A DNA stretch of 64,000 nucleotides from Chitinophaga chungangae (GCF_017742215.1 NZ_JAGHKP010000001.1:1426001-1490000); one strand, 5' to 3'. Shown: positions 9,957 to 20,382, counted from the stretch's first letter. Notes: a model not told the origin generated them from the sequence alone. Program-made: numbers and translations.

Positions 9957-10096
9957 ATAACGGGATACAAAAATCGCATTCAACCAAATCACAAGCCATT
10001 ATTCCAACTTTACCGGCCTGTACATTATTTGTGGCAGGCGCGGCACAGGCATTCCTTTCCGCAATTAATCTCATTAAATCATGAAACATTCTACGT

Positions 10097-13000
10097 ATGA
10101 AATCAGTAACTGAAGGCCAGCCGTTCTATTTGCGCCGCCTTTTATACCTGTTTGTCCTCCTCCTGTGCGCTTTTCCCTGGAGCGGCATGAGGGCGCAGAA
10201 CAGCCAGGAGGGCGCCATCCTGGTGACGGGCCAGGTGAAAGACAAAAACGGGGAGCTGATCCCTTCCGTGAGCGTCAGCGTGAAAGGCACCAATAACGGC
10301 ACGGCTACGGACGCTGCCGGGAAATTCTCCATCCGCGTGCCTTCCGCCGGCAGCATACTGGTATTCCGCCACATGGCTTTCCAGCCGCATGAACAGGCGG
10401 CGGGCAACGGCGCCGCGCTCACCATCGTATTGCAGGACGCAAGCGTGGGCCTGGAAGACGTGGTGGTGGTAGCCTATGGCCGGCAGAAAAAAGTCACCGT
10501 TACCGGTTCCGTAGCCGCGGTTTCAGGTAAAGAGCTGGTGAGCACGCCCGTTACCAATATTTCCAGCATGCTGGTGGGCAACGCGCCCGGCCTTAGCGGC
10601 CTGCAAAGCAGCGGCGAGCCGGGACGCAACGGCACGCAGATCTTTATCAGGGGCGTTTCCACTTTCGCCGGCAGCGCCAACCCGCTGGTGGTGATCGACG
10701 GGGTGGAGCAGGCCCCTGAACGCGCTTACGACCAGCTCAACGCGATGGACGCGAACGAGATCGAGAACATCAGCGTGCTGAAAGACGCTTCCGCTTCAGC
10801 GGTATACGGCATCCGCGGCGCGAACGGCGTCATTATCGTTACGACCAAAAGAGGCCGCTCCGGGCGCGCGCAGCTTGGCGCATCCGCCAATTTCGGTTTT
10901 ACGCGCGCCACCAACCTGCTGCACAACGTCAACTCCCACGACTATGCAGTGATGCGCAACGAAGCCATCAGGGCGGAACAAAGCGCTTTCGGCAATACGA
11001 GCTTCGATAACAACCTGTTTACGGACGACGATCTCTGGAAGTTCGCTAACCACCGCGACTATACGCCGGCAGAAGTGGACGCCATGTCGCAGCTTTCCGC
11101 CGAAGAAAAAACAAAGCTGAAAGAAAGCAATGCGCTGTACTACGGCAGCCGCGACCTGTTTGCCGACCAGTTCAGCGGCACCGGCCCGCAGAAGCAGCTG
11201 AACGTCAATATTTCCGGCGGCACCGAGCGCATCCGGTATTTTACTTCGCTGGGATATTTCGACCAGGGAAGCATTCTCCGCAATACATCTTACGAAGGAG
11301 CGAATACCGAATCGCGTTACAGCCGCTATAATTTCCGTTCCAATTTCGATATCGACGTTGTGAAGAACTTGCAGGTATCCGTGAATCTCGCGGGCCAGTT
11401 CGGCACCACCACCGGGCCCGGTATCGGCGCGGGGCCGTACGATATGGCGGGCCGCTACAAGATCATCATGCAATATATTTTCGATTCCAACCCGATCACC
11501 ACGCCGGGTTTGGTAGACGGAAAGCTGGTGAATGCCTATTCAGGCCCCGGCGGCTCTTTCGGCAACCCGCTCGGCATCAAGCTGGGCAGTTTGAAAGGCC
11601 CGCAGAACGCCATTTACAACCTGCTCATCAGCGGTTCCGAAACACTCTACAATACCCTGCTCAGCGGGAGCGTGGTGGTGCGGCACGACATGCAGTACCT
11701 CGCTAAAGGCCTTTCGCTGCGCGGCACCGTGAACTACGACGACAGCTACGTAAAAGCCAATACCTATTATCCTTCTCTTTCCGTTTATTCCGTTCGCCGC
11801 AATCCCGCCAATCCCAACCAGCTGGACTTCTTCGGCGGCGCGAAAGGTGCGGACGGCTACAACCCCGACCCGGGGCATAACTCCGTGTGGCGGAAAATGT
11901 ATTTTGATGCGGGCATCGACTATGCCAACAAATTCGGCGCGCATGGCGTAACGGCTTTGCTGCTGGCGAAGGCGCAGAAATACAGCATGCCGAATTCCAG
12001 CGAAAACACGCCTTCCGGCATTATGGGCCTGGTGGGCCGCGTGTCTTACAATTACAAGGAACGTTACCTCGCCGAGTTCAATGCCGGTTACAACGGCACG
12101 GAACAATTCCTGGAAGGCAACCGCTTCGGGTTTTTCCCAGCGTATTCGGCGGGCTGGGTCGTGTCTAACGAGCCCTTCTTTCCCAAAGGCGACGCCTTTA
12201 CCTTTCTTAAAGTAAGAGGTTCTTACGGCGAAGTGGGCAACGATCAGATCGGCGGGCGGCGATACCTTTATTTGCCCAGCACTTTTAATACCGGCCAGGC
12301 CGGCTATTATTGGGGCACTAGCAACGGCTCCGCCGTAAACCCTTATTATTCGGGCATTACGGAAGGCAATATCGGCAACCCGATGGTGACCTGGGAAAAA
12401 GCGGTGAAGAAAAACGTCGGTTTGGAAGCGCGCTTTTTTGCAGACCGCCTGTCGTTTTCCGCGGACCTTTTCCAGGACGACCGCAACAACATTCTCACCA
12501 GTCTCAGCGAGATCATTCCTTATGCGTTTGGCGTGAGCGCCGGAAGCGTGCCGCCCGCCAACGTGGGCGTCACCACCAATCACGGTTACGAGCTGGTGCT
12601 GAACTGGGAAGACAGGAGAGGGAAGGTCGGTTATTCCATCGGCGGCAACCTCAGCTATGCGCGCAATAAGATCAAATACCGCGCGGAATCCGAGAAAGCG
12701 TACTACTGGATGGCGCAGACCGGCTTCGCGATCGGCCAGTACAAAGGACTGGTGACGGACGGATTTTTCAACACGCAGGAAGAACTGAACAACCGCCCGT
12801 TTAACACCTTCAACGGCAATAAAAACACATTGGGTGATGTGCGTTACCGGGACATCAGCGGCGACGGCCTGATCGACACGCGTGACATTGTGCCCATCGG
12901 TTATTCGAATCTTCCGCAATACACGTACAGTTTCCGCACCAGCGTCAACTATCACGGTTTCGACCTCAACCTGCTGTTCAACGGCTCGGCGAAAGGCTCT

Positions 13001-13429
13001 TTCAATCTCGCCAACTACCAGTTCAATACACCGTTTTTCCAGACAGCCGGCAATGCGCTGCAATGGCAATACGACGGCCGCTGGACGCCCGAAAAGGCCG
13101 CGTCGGGCCAGCAGGCGCTGTATCCCCGGGCTACCATGCACGGCGGCACGGGCGGTAATGCGAATTACCTCACCAGCGACCTCTGGCTGATCTCCACGGA
13201 TTTTTTCCGCCTTAAAAACATCGAACTGGCTTATACTTTCCCGGTCACGCCCGTGCTGAAAAAAGCGCAGATCAGCTCCATCCGCCTGTTCGTGAACGCG
13301 AACAACGTGATCACCTGGAGCAAAGAAGCGGTAGACAAAGGAATTGACCCGGAATCGACGGACACGGGCGGCTACGGCGTGTACCCGATGACGAGAGTAT
13401 ATGTATTCGGGGCGAACGTCCGGTTTTAA
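10097..13429 (+). CDS. SusC/RagA TonB-dependent outer-membrane transporter (SusC-2)
   Basis: A large (1110 aa) SusC porin. A basic N-terminus and signal segment (LLYLFVLLLCAFPWSGMRAQ) is followed by a carboxypeptidase-regulatory-like domain at about residues 45-120 (VTGQVKDKNGELIPSVSVSV). The TonB plug carries SVLKDASASAVYGIRGANGV near residue 225-245, and the beta-barrel ends VYVFGANVRF. It starts a five-gene run (SusC-2, SusD-3, SusC-3, SusD-4, DUF1735) with gaps of 17-27 bp, so all are probably one operon. Given GH130 directly downstream and GH26/epimerase 11 kb further on, a mannan-type oligosaccharide is a reasonable guess for the substrate, but it is only a guess. Confidence 0.96.
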   Translation: MKSVTEGQPFYLRRLLYLFVLLLCAFPWSGMRAQNSQEGAILVTGQVKDKNGELIPSVSVSVKGTNNGTATDAAGKFSIRVPSAGSILVFRHMAFQPHEQAAGNGAALTIVLQDASVGLEDVVVVAYGRQKKVTVTGSVAAVSGKELVSTPVTNISSMLVGNAPGLSGLQSSGEPGRNGTQIFIRGVSTFAGSANPLVVIDGVEQAPERAYDQLNAMDANEIENISVLKDASASAVYGIRGANGVIIVTTKRGRSGRAQLGASANFGFTRATNLLHNVNSHDYAVMRNEAIRAEQSAFGNTSFDNNLFTDDDLWKFANHRDYTPAEVDAMSQLSAEEKTKLKESNALYYGSRDLFADQFSGTGPQKQLNVNISGGTERIRYFTSLGYFDQGSILRNTSYEGANTESRYSRYNFRSNFDIDVVKNLQVSVNLAGQFGTTTGPGIGAGPYDMAGRYKIIMQYIFDSNPITTPGLVDGKLVNAYSGPGGSFGNPLGIKLGSLKGPQNAIYNLLISGSETLYNTLLSGSVVVRHDMQYLAKGLSLRGTVNYDDSYVKANTYYPSLSVYSVRRNPANPNQLDFFGGAKGADGYNPDPGHNSVWRKMYFDAGIDYANKFGAHGVTALLLAKAQKYSMPNSSENTPSGIMGLVGRVSYNYKERYLAEFNAGYNGTEQFLEGNRFGFFPAYSAGWVVSNEPFFPKGDAFTFLKVRGSYGEVGNDQIGGRRYLYLPSTFNTGQAGYYWGTSNGSAVNPYYSGITEGNIGNPMVTWEKAVKKNVGLEARFFADRLSFSADLFQDDRNNILTSLSEIIPYAFGVSAGSVPPANVGVTTNHGYELVLNWEDRRGKVGYSIGGNLSYARNKIKYRAESEKAYYWMAQTGFAIGQYKGLVTDGFFNTQEELNNRPFNTFNGNKNTLGDVRYRDISGDGLIDTRDIVPIGYSNLPQYTYSFRTSVNYHGFDLNLLFNGSAKGSFNLANYQFNTPFFQTAGNALQWQYDGRWTPEKAASGQQALYPRATMHGGTGGNANYLTSDLWLISTDFFRLKNIELAYTFPVTPVLKKAQISSIRLFVNANNVITWSKEAVDKGIDPESTDTGGYGVYPMTRVYVFGANVRF

Positions 13430-13450
13430 CACCCATCAAAATTACAGACC

Positions 13451-15235
13451 ATGAGAGTATTTCAATATATCGCAGGCATGATGATCGTGGGGCTCAGCCT
13501 TACTTCGTGCCAGAAGTATTTCCTCGAAAAGCCGGAAACGACGGGCAATACCACCATTGAAACGGTATTTTCCAACCGCGCCGGCGCCGAAGGGGCCATT
13601 GCCGCAGCGTACCGCCAGGTGCTGGTGCAGAACCTGTGGAACGGCCGCTCGCTGAACAACGGCATTCTTTCCGGCATATCCGGCGAAACTTCTTTCGGCG
13701 AAACCTGGGCCAGCCTGCAGCGTTTTGTGTCCGCCGGGTTTGCGCCCACGCCTTTCGAAAACAACCGCGCGCAAAGCACGGACAACTTCTTCGATAACTT
13801 CCAGTGTATCCGTCAATGTTATACCATCCTTGAGAATATCGATAAGGTGGGCGACATTCCCGGGAATGAAAAAGAATACATAAAAGCCGAAATGAAGGGC
13901 CTCATCGCGTTCCGTTATGCTGGGATGATGATCCGTTACGGCGGCGTGCCCATCGTTACGCAAACGCTCAAAACAGACGACAATCTCAATATCCCCCGCG
14001 CCACGCTGCAGGAAACGCTGGACTTCGTGGTAAAAATGGCGGATGAAGCCGCCGCCGGCCTGCCCGATAACTGGGACGCGAAATATTACGGCCGCATCAC
14101 CAAAGGCGTGGCCCTCGCGGTGAAAGCCCGGGCGCTGCTTTATGCCGCGCGGCCCTTGTTCAACAACGCCACGCCCTATTTGCCCACCGGCGGCAACGAC
14201 GCGCTGATCTGTTTCGGCAGCCTGGACAACGACCGCTGGAACACCGCCATCGCCGCGCATGAAGCCGTGATCACCTGGGCCACGCAGGCCGGTTACCATA
14301 TGATCAACACCGGCGGCGATGTGAACGTGCCCAATCCGGAAGCGTTCGACGATTACGGCACGGCCACGTCCGTTCCCGGCAACGCCGAAGTACTGCTGGG
14401 CTTCAAGCTGGACGAAGGCGGCAATAAATTCTTCAAATTCTACAACTCTACCCGTTACAGCGGCAACGAACGGTACCTCACCGATAACTACGGCATGCTC
14501 ACCAACTTCCTGGAAAATTATTACCGGGCAGACGGTACGGACCAGCAATGGCCCGGCCAGGGCGCCGGCAATGCATTGCCTTACGCGGATTACCGCGCGA
14601 AAATGGAAGCGATGGAACCGAGGTTCAAAGCTTCCAACTATGCGCACGGCATCGATACCTGGAACAATCCCGGCGAATATATGTGGAGCTACGCGCAGTG
14701 CAGCAGCGGTCAGAACCACGAAGGGCGCGGTAAAGGAGCGGCGCAGAGCACGAAATACTATTACATGGCGGGCACCAGGATCTGGTTCGAGTTCCCCGTC
14801 TTCCGCATGGCGGAATTTTATCTATCCCTCGCCGAAGCGTATAACGAAGCGGGCAATGCTTCCAAGGCGCTGGCGAACCTCAATATCGTGCACAACAGGG
14901 CCGGTCTTCCTTCCATTACGGAAACCAACAAAGACCTTCTCCGGAAAACGATCCAGCGGGAATGGGCGGTAGAGTATTACAATGAGAACAAACGTTATTT
15001 CGACGTGCGCCACTGGAAGCTGCAGGGTTTGGATAACGGCATTCTCGGCGGGCCGATGCGCGAGTTCCAGTTTACGCTGGTAGCGCAGGGCGCCAACGAC
15101 CGCCTGCCCGAAAACCTCCTGAACTATTACGATAAAGTAGCTTATTCGGCTTACTGGCATCCGAAAATGTACCTCGAGCCGATACCGCAGGAGGAGATCG
15201 ACAAACGCGTGCTGGTGCAGAACCCCGGTTATTAA
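13451..15235 (+). CDS. SusD/RagB family lipoprotein (SusD-3)
   Basis: Lid lipoprotein for SusC-2, 21 bp downstream. The lipoprotein signal ends in LSLTSCQKYFLEKP. The SusD fold is recognisable from the ALAVKARALLYAARPLFNNA helix pair near residue 230, the RMAEFYLSLAEAYNEAG motif near residue 460, the QREWAVEYYNENKRYFDVRHW block and the terminal PIPQEEIDKRVLVQNPGY. Length 594 aa is usual. It probably forms a complex with SusC-2 at the cell surface. Confidence 0.95.
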   Translation: MRVFQYIAGMMIVGLSLTSCQKYFLEKPETTGNTTIETVFSNRAGAEGAIAAAYRQVLVQNLWNGRSLNNGILSGISGETSFGETWASLQRFVSAGFAPTPFENNRAQSTDNFFDNFQCIRQCYTILENIDKVGDIPGNEKEYIKAEMKGLIAFRYAGMMIRYGGVPIVTQTLKTDDNLNIPRATLQETLDFVVKMADEAAAGLPDNWDAKYYGRITKGVALAVKARALLYAARPLFNNATPYLPTGGNDALICFGSLDNDRWNTAIAAHEAVITWATQAGYHMINTGGDVNVPNPEAFDDYGTATSVPGNAEVLLGFKLDEGGNKFFKFYNSTRYSGNERYLTDNYGMLTNFLENYYRADGTDQQWPGQGAGNALPYADYRAKMEAMEPRFKASNYAHGIDTWNNPGEYMWSYAQCSSGQNHEGRGKGAAQSTKYYYMAGTRIWFEFPVFRMAEFYLSLAEAYNEAGNASKALANLNIVHNRAGLPSITETNKDLLRKTIQREWAVEYYNENKRYFDVRHWKLQGLDNGILGGPMREFQFTLVAQGANDRLPENLLNYYDKVAYSAYWHPKMYLEPIPQEEIDKRVLVQNPGY

Positions 15236-15262
15236 ACATTCTTCCACATCAAACAAACGATC

Positions 15263-18118
15263 ATGAGCATTCGATATAAATTCCCGCGCCTGTTTGCCGC
15301 CGCCTGCCTGCTGGCCGGCGGTACGATGGCGCAGCGGCCGGTTGCGGAGGCGGACACTTCCGATGCCGAAGCGCGGCTGTTTTCCGTGCAGCAGCGTTTC
15401 TCCACGCACGCAACTTCCACCGTCAGCGGGCAAACCTTATACAAAACGCCCGCGCCCAATCTCACCAATACGCTGTACGGCCGCCTTCCCGGCCTAACCG
15501 TTACCCACGGCAGCGGCGAGCCCGGCAACGACGACGCGCTGCTGGCCATACGCGGCATCGGCACGTACGGTTACCTCGGTGGGGCGAACGGCTATCACAC
15601 TTATAAAATCTTTATCGACGGCTTCGAATCGAACCGCAATTATCTCCGCAGTCTTTCCCCCTCGGAAATAGAAAATATCTCTATCCTGAAAGACGCCGCG
15701 GCCCTGGCCACTTTCGGCATGCGCGGCGCCAACGGCGTGATCTGGGTGACCACGCGCCGCGGAAAGACCGGCAAGCCCACGGTGCAATTCCAGGTGCGCT
15801 CGGGCATCCAGCAGGCAGTGAATATTCCGGAACCGCTGAACAGTTTCGGTTATGCCAGCCTGTACAACCAGGCCATCAGCAACGACCACGGCCGCGTTTG
15901 GTCGCCGGCCTATTCCGATGCCGCCCTCGAGCAATACCGCAACGGCAGCGGCGTGAATGTGAACTGGTACGAGGAAGTATTGAAAAAACAGGCGCCGTAT
16001 TCAGACGCAGACCTCATCTTCAGCGGCGGCAACGAATCGGCCCGTTACAACGTAACCCTCAATTACCTCAATCAACAAGGGCTTTACGACGTACCGAAAA
16101 CAGACAGCACCAGCAACCGTCTTTTCCGCCGTTATAACATCCGCGCGAACCTCGACTTCAAGATGTTTAAAATATTCGAAGCGAAAGTGGACCTCAGCGG
16201 CCGCATCAACGAAAACAAACAGCCGAACTACAACACCGGCCAGTTGTGGAGCGACCTGGCGCGTTATCCTTCCAACGTTTACAACCCGAAAGACGAAACC
16301 AGCGGCGAATGGTCGGGGTCTTCCATTTATCCCAACAATCCCCATGCATCCGTGCGCGAACTGGGCTGGGTTTCCAGCACCAACCGTTTTTTACAGGGCA
16401 ATTTTGAGCTGAAAGAACGGCTGGACGGCATTACGCCGGGCCTTTACCTGGCGCAGGCGTTTTCGTTCAACAGCTACATGATCTCCAACTACGGCAAAAC
16501 ATCGAACTACGCGCGGTTTTTGGACGGCAACAAAACCACCACCGACCAGACCACGCCGATCCGCGCCACCAGCCAGTCGCCGGGCGGGCAGGAAGACTGG
16601 AAGCAGCTGATGTTCACCATCGGTTACAAACACATCTCGAAAGAACATGCTTTTGAATCGGCGCTGAACTACCACCAGTCAGACTTCCGGGGCGACGGTC
16701 TTTTCTCCGCGGCCTACCATTACCAGAACGTGAGCGGCAGGGCGCATTATGCATACCGTGAAAAATACCTCGCGGAAATTGGTTTTTCCTGGTTCGGCTC
16801 CGATGCTTATGCGCCGGGCAACCGCTGGGGATTTTACCCGGCCGTGTCCGTGGGCTGGATCTTGTCTGCCGAAGACTTTTTACAGCAGAGCGCCGTAGTG
16901 GACTTTATGAAACTGCGGGCATCGGCCGGCGCTACCGGCAGCGCTGACGCGGAAGGGGCGGGCAGCCCGCTTTCAGGGCAGAACGGGCGTTTCCTGTACC
17001 AGCAATATTACCAGCTGAACAGCGGCGTGTTTTACACGGGCAACGGCAATCCGGCCGCACAGGGCGCTTTGCAGCCGCTGTACCTCGCCAATCCTGATGT
17101 GTTCGCCGAAAAAAGCATGAAATACAATGTGGGAGTGGATGTGAACCTTTTCCGGAAACTCTCGCTCACGGCAGACGTGTTCCTTGATAAACGCAGCGGC
17201 ATTCTCACGCAGGACAATATGGTGCCGGGCGCGTTCGGTAACGTGCAGGTGATCCGCAACCTCGGGAAAATGACCAACAAAGGATTTGAGGCCAGCGCCG
17301 TGTTTGCGGACAAAGCCGGCAAGATCGGTTATTCCCTCAACGCGATGGCATTTTACAACAAAAACCGCATCGACTATATGGCGGAAGTACCGCCCGCCTA
17401 TTCTTACAACGCCCTTACCGGAAGGGCTTTCGGCACGCGCATCGGGCTGGTGTCCCGGGGATTTTACGGCGTGGAAGACTTTAACCCGGACGGTACGCTT
17501 AAAGGCGGCCAGGCAGTGCCGGGCTTCGGGCTGGTGCAGCCGGGCGACCTCCGGTACGAAGACCTGAACAAAGACAACATCATCGACCAGCGCGATGTTA
17601 CGGCCATCGGCAGCCCGGCTTTCCCGGAACTGACGTACGCTTTCGGCGGCAATATCAGCTATGCGGGCTTCGACCTGGAAGTATTGTTCCAGGGCGCGCG
17701 CGGCGCTTCCGTGTACCTGCTGGACAATGCCAATATCTACCAGCCGTTCGTCAATAACGGCAACGCCTATCCGCAGGCGCAGCAAGCGTGGGCGTATTAT
17801 CCGGCCCAGGGGATCGATACACGCGGAAGCGCGCGGTACCCGAGGCTTACCACGCAGGGCAACAACAACAATTACCGGATGAGCAGTTTCTGGCTGAAAA
17901 GCGGGGATTACCTTTCGCTGCGCAATGCCACGCTGGGTTATTCCTTCACCGCGGCGGCGCTGAAACAAATGGGCCTTTCCAAATTCCGCATCTACGTTAC
18001 CGCGGTGGACCTTTTCACCTGGAGCAAGCTGCTGAAAGACTACGACCTGCACCCGGAATCGTTTGGCGGGTATCCCGTTATGAAATCGTTTAACGCCGGG
18101 CTTTCCGTCACTTTCTAA
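15263..18118 (+). CDS. SusC-like TonB-dependent transporter without the N-terminal CarboxypepD domain (SusC-3)
   Basis: A SusC-family porin of 951 aa, about 80-160 aa shorter than the two others here. After a signal peptide (LFAAACLLAGGTMAQ) there is only a short acidic linker before the plug (TLYKTPAPNLTNTLYGRLPG). The usual carboxypeptidase-regulatory-like domain is absent. The plug signature is intact (ISILKDAAALATFGMRGANG) and the barrel ends FNAGLSVTF, so the gene is not truncated at the 3' side. The start ATG at 15263 lies 27 bp after SusD-3 and gives a proper signal peptide, so loss of the domain looks genuine. It pairs with SusD-4 (18 bp downstream). Confidence 0.92.
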   Translation: MSIRYKFPRLFAAACLLAGGTMAQRPVAEADTSDAEARLFSVQQRFSTHATSTVSGQTLYKTPAPNLTNTLYGRLPGLTVTHGSGEPGNDDALLAIRGIGTYGYLGGANGYHTYKIFIDGFESNRNYLRSLSPSEIENISILKDAAALATFGMRGANGVIWVTTRRGKTGKPTVQFQVRSGIQQAVNIPEPLNSFGYASLYNQAISNDHGRVWSPAYSDAALEQYRNGSGVNVNWYEEVLKKQAPYSDADLIFSGGNESARYNVTLNYLNQQGLYDVPKTDSTSNRLFRRYNIRANLDFKMFKIFEAKVDLSGRINENKQPNYNTGQLWSDLARYPSNVYNPKDETSGEWSGSSIYPNNPHASVRELGWVSSTNRFLQGNFELKERLDGITPGLYLAQAFSFNSYMISNYGKTSNYARFLDGNKTTTDQTTPIRATSQSPGGQEDWKQLMFTIGYKHISKEHAFESALNYHQSDFRGDGLFSAAYHYQNVSGRAHYAYREKYLAEIGFSWFGSDAYAPGNRWGFYPAVSVGWILSAEDFLQQSAVVDFMKLRASAGATGSADAEGAGSPLSGQNGRFLYQQYYQLNSGVFYTGNGNPAAQGALQPLYLANPDVFAEKSMKYNVGVDVNLFRKLSLTADVFLDKRSGILTQDNMVPGAFGNVQVIRNLGKMTNKGFEASAVFADKAGKIGYSLNAMAFYNKNRIDYMAEVPPAYSYNALTGRAFGTRIGLVSRGFYGVEDFNPDGTLKGGQAVPGFGLVQPGDLRYEDLNKDNIIDQRDVTAIGSPAFPELTYAFGGNISYAGFDLEVLFQGARGASVYLLDNANIYQPFVNNGNAYPQAQQAWAYYPAQGIDTRGSARYPRLTTQGNNNNYRMSSFWLKSGDYLSLRNATLGYSFTAAALKQMGLSKFRIYVTAVDLFTWSKLLKDYDLHPESFGGYPVMKSFNAGLSVTF

Positions 18119-18136
18119 CCGTCAAACCCACACACC

Positions 18137-19819
18137 ATGAAGAAAAATATTCCATATATGGCTTTGCTGGCGGGCGGCCTGGCGCTCACCGCCGGATGCG
18201 GCAAAGATTTCCTCGACACCAAGATCGATACGAACGCCACGCCTTCCACGATCATTACGGACCGTGCTACACTTTACACATTCGGCAACGCGTTTTACGC
18301 TTCGCTGCCATACGGTTTTTCGGCGATCGACAACAACCTGTTCGCCGCCGTTTCGGACGAAGCGCAGCAGACCAATCCCGTGAACGACGTGCAGGTGTTC
18401 AACCAGGGCTCGCTGAACGCGGCGAGCAACCCGGATGAAGCCTCTTACAAACGCCTGTACGAAGGCATCAGGGCGGCGAATTTTTACCTTGAATATTCGA
18501 CCGGCTGGCGGGAATTTATCGCGCGCAACCGCGATACCGTGGCTGATGTAACGAACTATAACCGTGACAAACTTTTTATTCACTGGTACCGCGGCGAAGC
18601 GCATATTGCGCGGGCATATTATTATGCGGAGCTGATCAAACGGTACGGCAGGGTGCAGTTCATTGAAACGACCTACGCGCAAAACCCGAACGCCGCGCTG
18701 CCGCAAAAAAGCTACGACGAGATCGTGGATTGGATCGTGAGTGAGATCGATACTTACAAAGACAGCCTGGTGTCTAACTGGCGCGTGGCGGGTTATGCGG
18801 ACCAGGACGGCCGGTTCTCGCGCGGTTCCGCGCTGGCGCTGAAATCGCGCGTGCTGTTGTATGCGGCCAGCCCGCTGAACAATCCCACGAACGATGTTTC
18901 GCGCTGGGAACGCGCAGCGGCTGCCGCGCGCGATCTGCTTGCCGCCACGGAGCTGGATTATGCCCTGCATACCGGTGGTTACGGCAGTTATTTCATGGGC
19001 AACAACCCGCTTACCAGCAAAGAAACGATCCTGGCGGTGCGGCGCCCGGCGGGCAATTCACCGGAAATGCTCAACTATCCCATTTCCACGCCGGGCGGCA
19101 GAAGCGGCGTAACGCCTTCGCACAATTTGGTAGCGGCTTATGAATATACCGGCGCGCCCGATCCCGCCGATCCGTATAAAAACCGCGACCCGCGCCTTGC
19201 CGCGTCCATCGTGACCAACGGCAGCAATTGGAACGGGCGTATGATCGACCAGTCGCCGGGCGGTGCGGACGATATGGCCAAAACCAACAGTTCAAAAACC
19301 GGCTATTACCTGAAAAAATTCCTGACAGACCAGCTGAACCTCACGCAGGGCGGCACTGCACAGCACAACTGGGTGCTTTTCCGTTACGCGGAGGTGCTGC
19401 TCAACTATGCCGAAGCCATGAACGAAGCTTACGGCCCCGATCAGGCGCCGGCGGGTTTCCCGTACAGCGCGAGAGCGGCATTGCAGTTGGTGAGAGACCG
19501 CGCCAGCGCATCGCTTCCGGTGGTGGTGGCGGCTTCGAAAAACGAATTCAGGGTGGCGGTGAAACATGAAAGAAGGGTGGAACTGGCGTTTGAAGACCAC
19601 CGTTACTGGGACCTGCTGCGTTGGAAAGACGCTGCCGGCGTGCTCAATCAGCCATTGCTCGGCGTGACGGTAGGGCGCAACCCGGACAACACTTTCAGTT
19701 ACACCGTTACGCAGGTAACCCCGCGCGTTTTCCGCGATCCCGCGATGTACCGTTATCCTTTTTCGCAGGCGGAAGTAGCCGCGGCGAAAGGCGCGATCAC
19801 GCAGAACACAGGGTATTGA
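18137..19819 (+). CDS. SusD/RagB family lipoprotein (SusD-4)
   Basis: Lid lipoprotein for SusC-3. The signal peptide ends LALTAGCGKDFLDTK. It has the SusD landmarks IARAYYYAELIKRYGRVQFI near residue 165, GSALALKSRVLLYAASPLNN near residue 235, and HERRVELAFEDHRYWDLLRW near residue 490. Length is 560 aa. It is separated by 20 bp from the DUF1735 lipoprotein gene, a common extra surface partner in Sus-like operons. Confidence 0.95.
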   Translation: MKKNIPYMALLAGGLALTAGCGKDFLDTKIDTNATPSTIITDRATLYTFGNAFYASLPYGFSAIDNNLFAAVSDEAQQTNPVNDVQVFNQGSLNAASNPDEASYKRLYEGIRAANFYLEYSTGWREFIARNRDTVADVTNYNRDKLFIHWYRGEAHIARAYYYAELIKRYGRVQFIETTYAQNPNAALPQKSYDEIVDWIVSEIDTYKDSLVSNWRVAGYADQDGRFSRGSALALKSRVLLYAASPLNNPTNDVSRWERAAAAARDLLAATELDYALHTGGYGSYFMGNNPLTSKETILAVRRPAGNSPEMLNYPISTPGGRSGVTPSHNLVAAYEYTGAPDPADPYKNRDPRLAASIVTNGSNWNGRMIDQSPGGADDMAKTNSSKTGYYLKKFLTDQLNLTQGGTAQHNWVLFRYAEVLLNYAEAMNEAYGPDQAPAGFPYSARAALQLVRDRASASLPVVVAASKNEFRVAVKHERRVELAFEDHRYWDLLRWKDAAGVLNQPLLGVTVGRNPDNTFSYTVTQVTPRVFRDPAMYRYPFSQAEVAAAKGAITQNTGY

Positions 19820-19839
19820 TCATCACCAAACCGAAAGAC

Positions 19840-20382
19840 ATGAAAAAACTATGCACAATAATGCTGCTCGCGGGCCTCGTGGCCGCGGGCTGCGAAAAAG
19901 ACGACAAAAACACCGCCTTCGGCGATACCGTGCTGTACATGCCGCAGGCCACGGTTGGCGCATCCTACACGGTGCCCTCCGGCCTGGATGCTGCCTCGGC
20001 CAACTACAAGCTGGACGCAGCTTCGGGGAAGGTGAAAGTCATTCTCGGCGTATACCGCTCCGGCAAAGAGCAGGGTGATGCCATCAGCGTGCAGGTGGGA
20101 ACGGATGCGGACACCGTGCAGAAAATGATCGCTTCCGGCGCGCTGGACCCCGCCAAACACCTGGCGATGCCCACTGCGGTGTATACGCTGCCATCTTCCG
20201 TAGACTTGCCTTCCGGCGCAGGCAGCGCGGCTTTTTACCTGGAGCTGGACGTGGCTGCGCTGAAGAACTACCCGGGCAAGATACTGGCGCTGGCGGTGAA
20301 CATCTCCGCCGGCGACAACCGTGTGAGCCCTGCGCTGCGGCAGGTGCTCGTGCTGGTGGACGTGAACAAGCTGCCCCTGTAA
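19840..20382 (+). CDS. DUF1735 / BT_3987-type surface lipoprotein
   Basis: A 180-aa lipoprotein (signal MLLAGLVAAGCEKDD, lipid-modified Cys18) consisting of a single beta-sandwich. Features such as FGDTVLYMPQAT at the start, SVDLPSGAGSAAFYLELD in the middle and a hydrophobic C-terminal strand match the DUF1735 (BT_3987 N-terminal domain) family, which often forms part of extracellular glycan-binding or endo-glycosidase lipoproteins. Here the domain stands alone without a catalytic module. The start at 19840 fits the lipoprotein signal; the longer in-frame extension upstream overlaps SusD-4 and is spurious. As the last gene of the double SusCD operon it probably acts as an accessory surface glycan-binding protein. 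Confidence 0.82.
   Translation: MKKLCTIMLLAGLVAAGCEKDDKNTAFGDTVLYMPQATVGASYTVPSGLDAASANYKLDAASGKVKVILGVYRSGKEQGDAISVQVGTDADTVQKMIASGALDPAKHLAMPTAVYTLPSSVDLPSGAGSAAFYLELDVAALKNYPGKILALAVNISAGDNRVSPALRQVLVLVDVNKLPL

Noticed and set aside
9869..10084. 71-codon plus-strand frame before SusC-2
   Set aside because: Overlaps the DUF5060 stop and the promoter region; no recognisable features.
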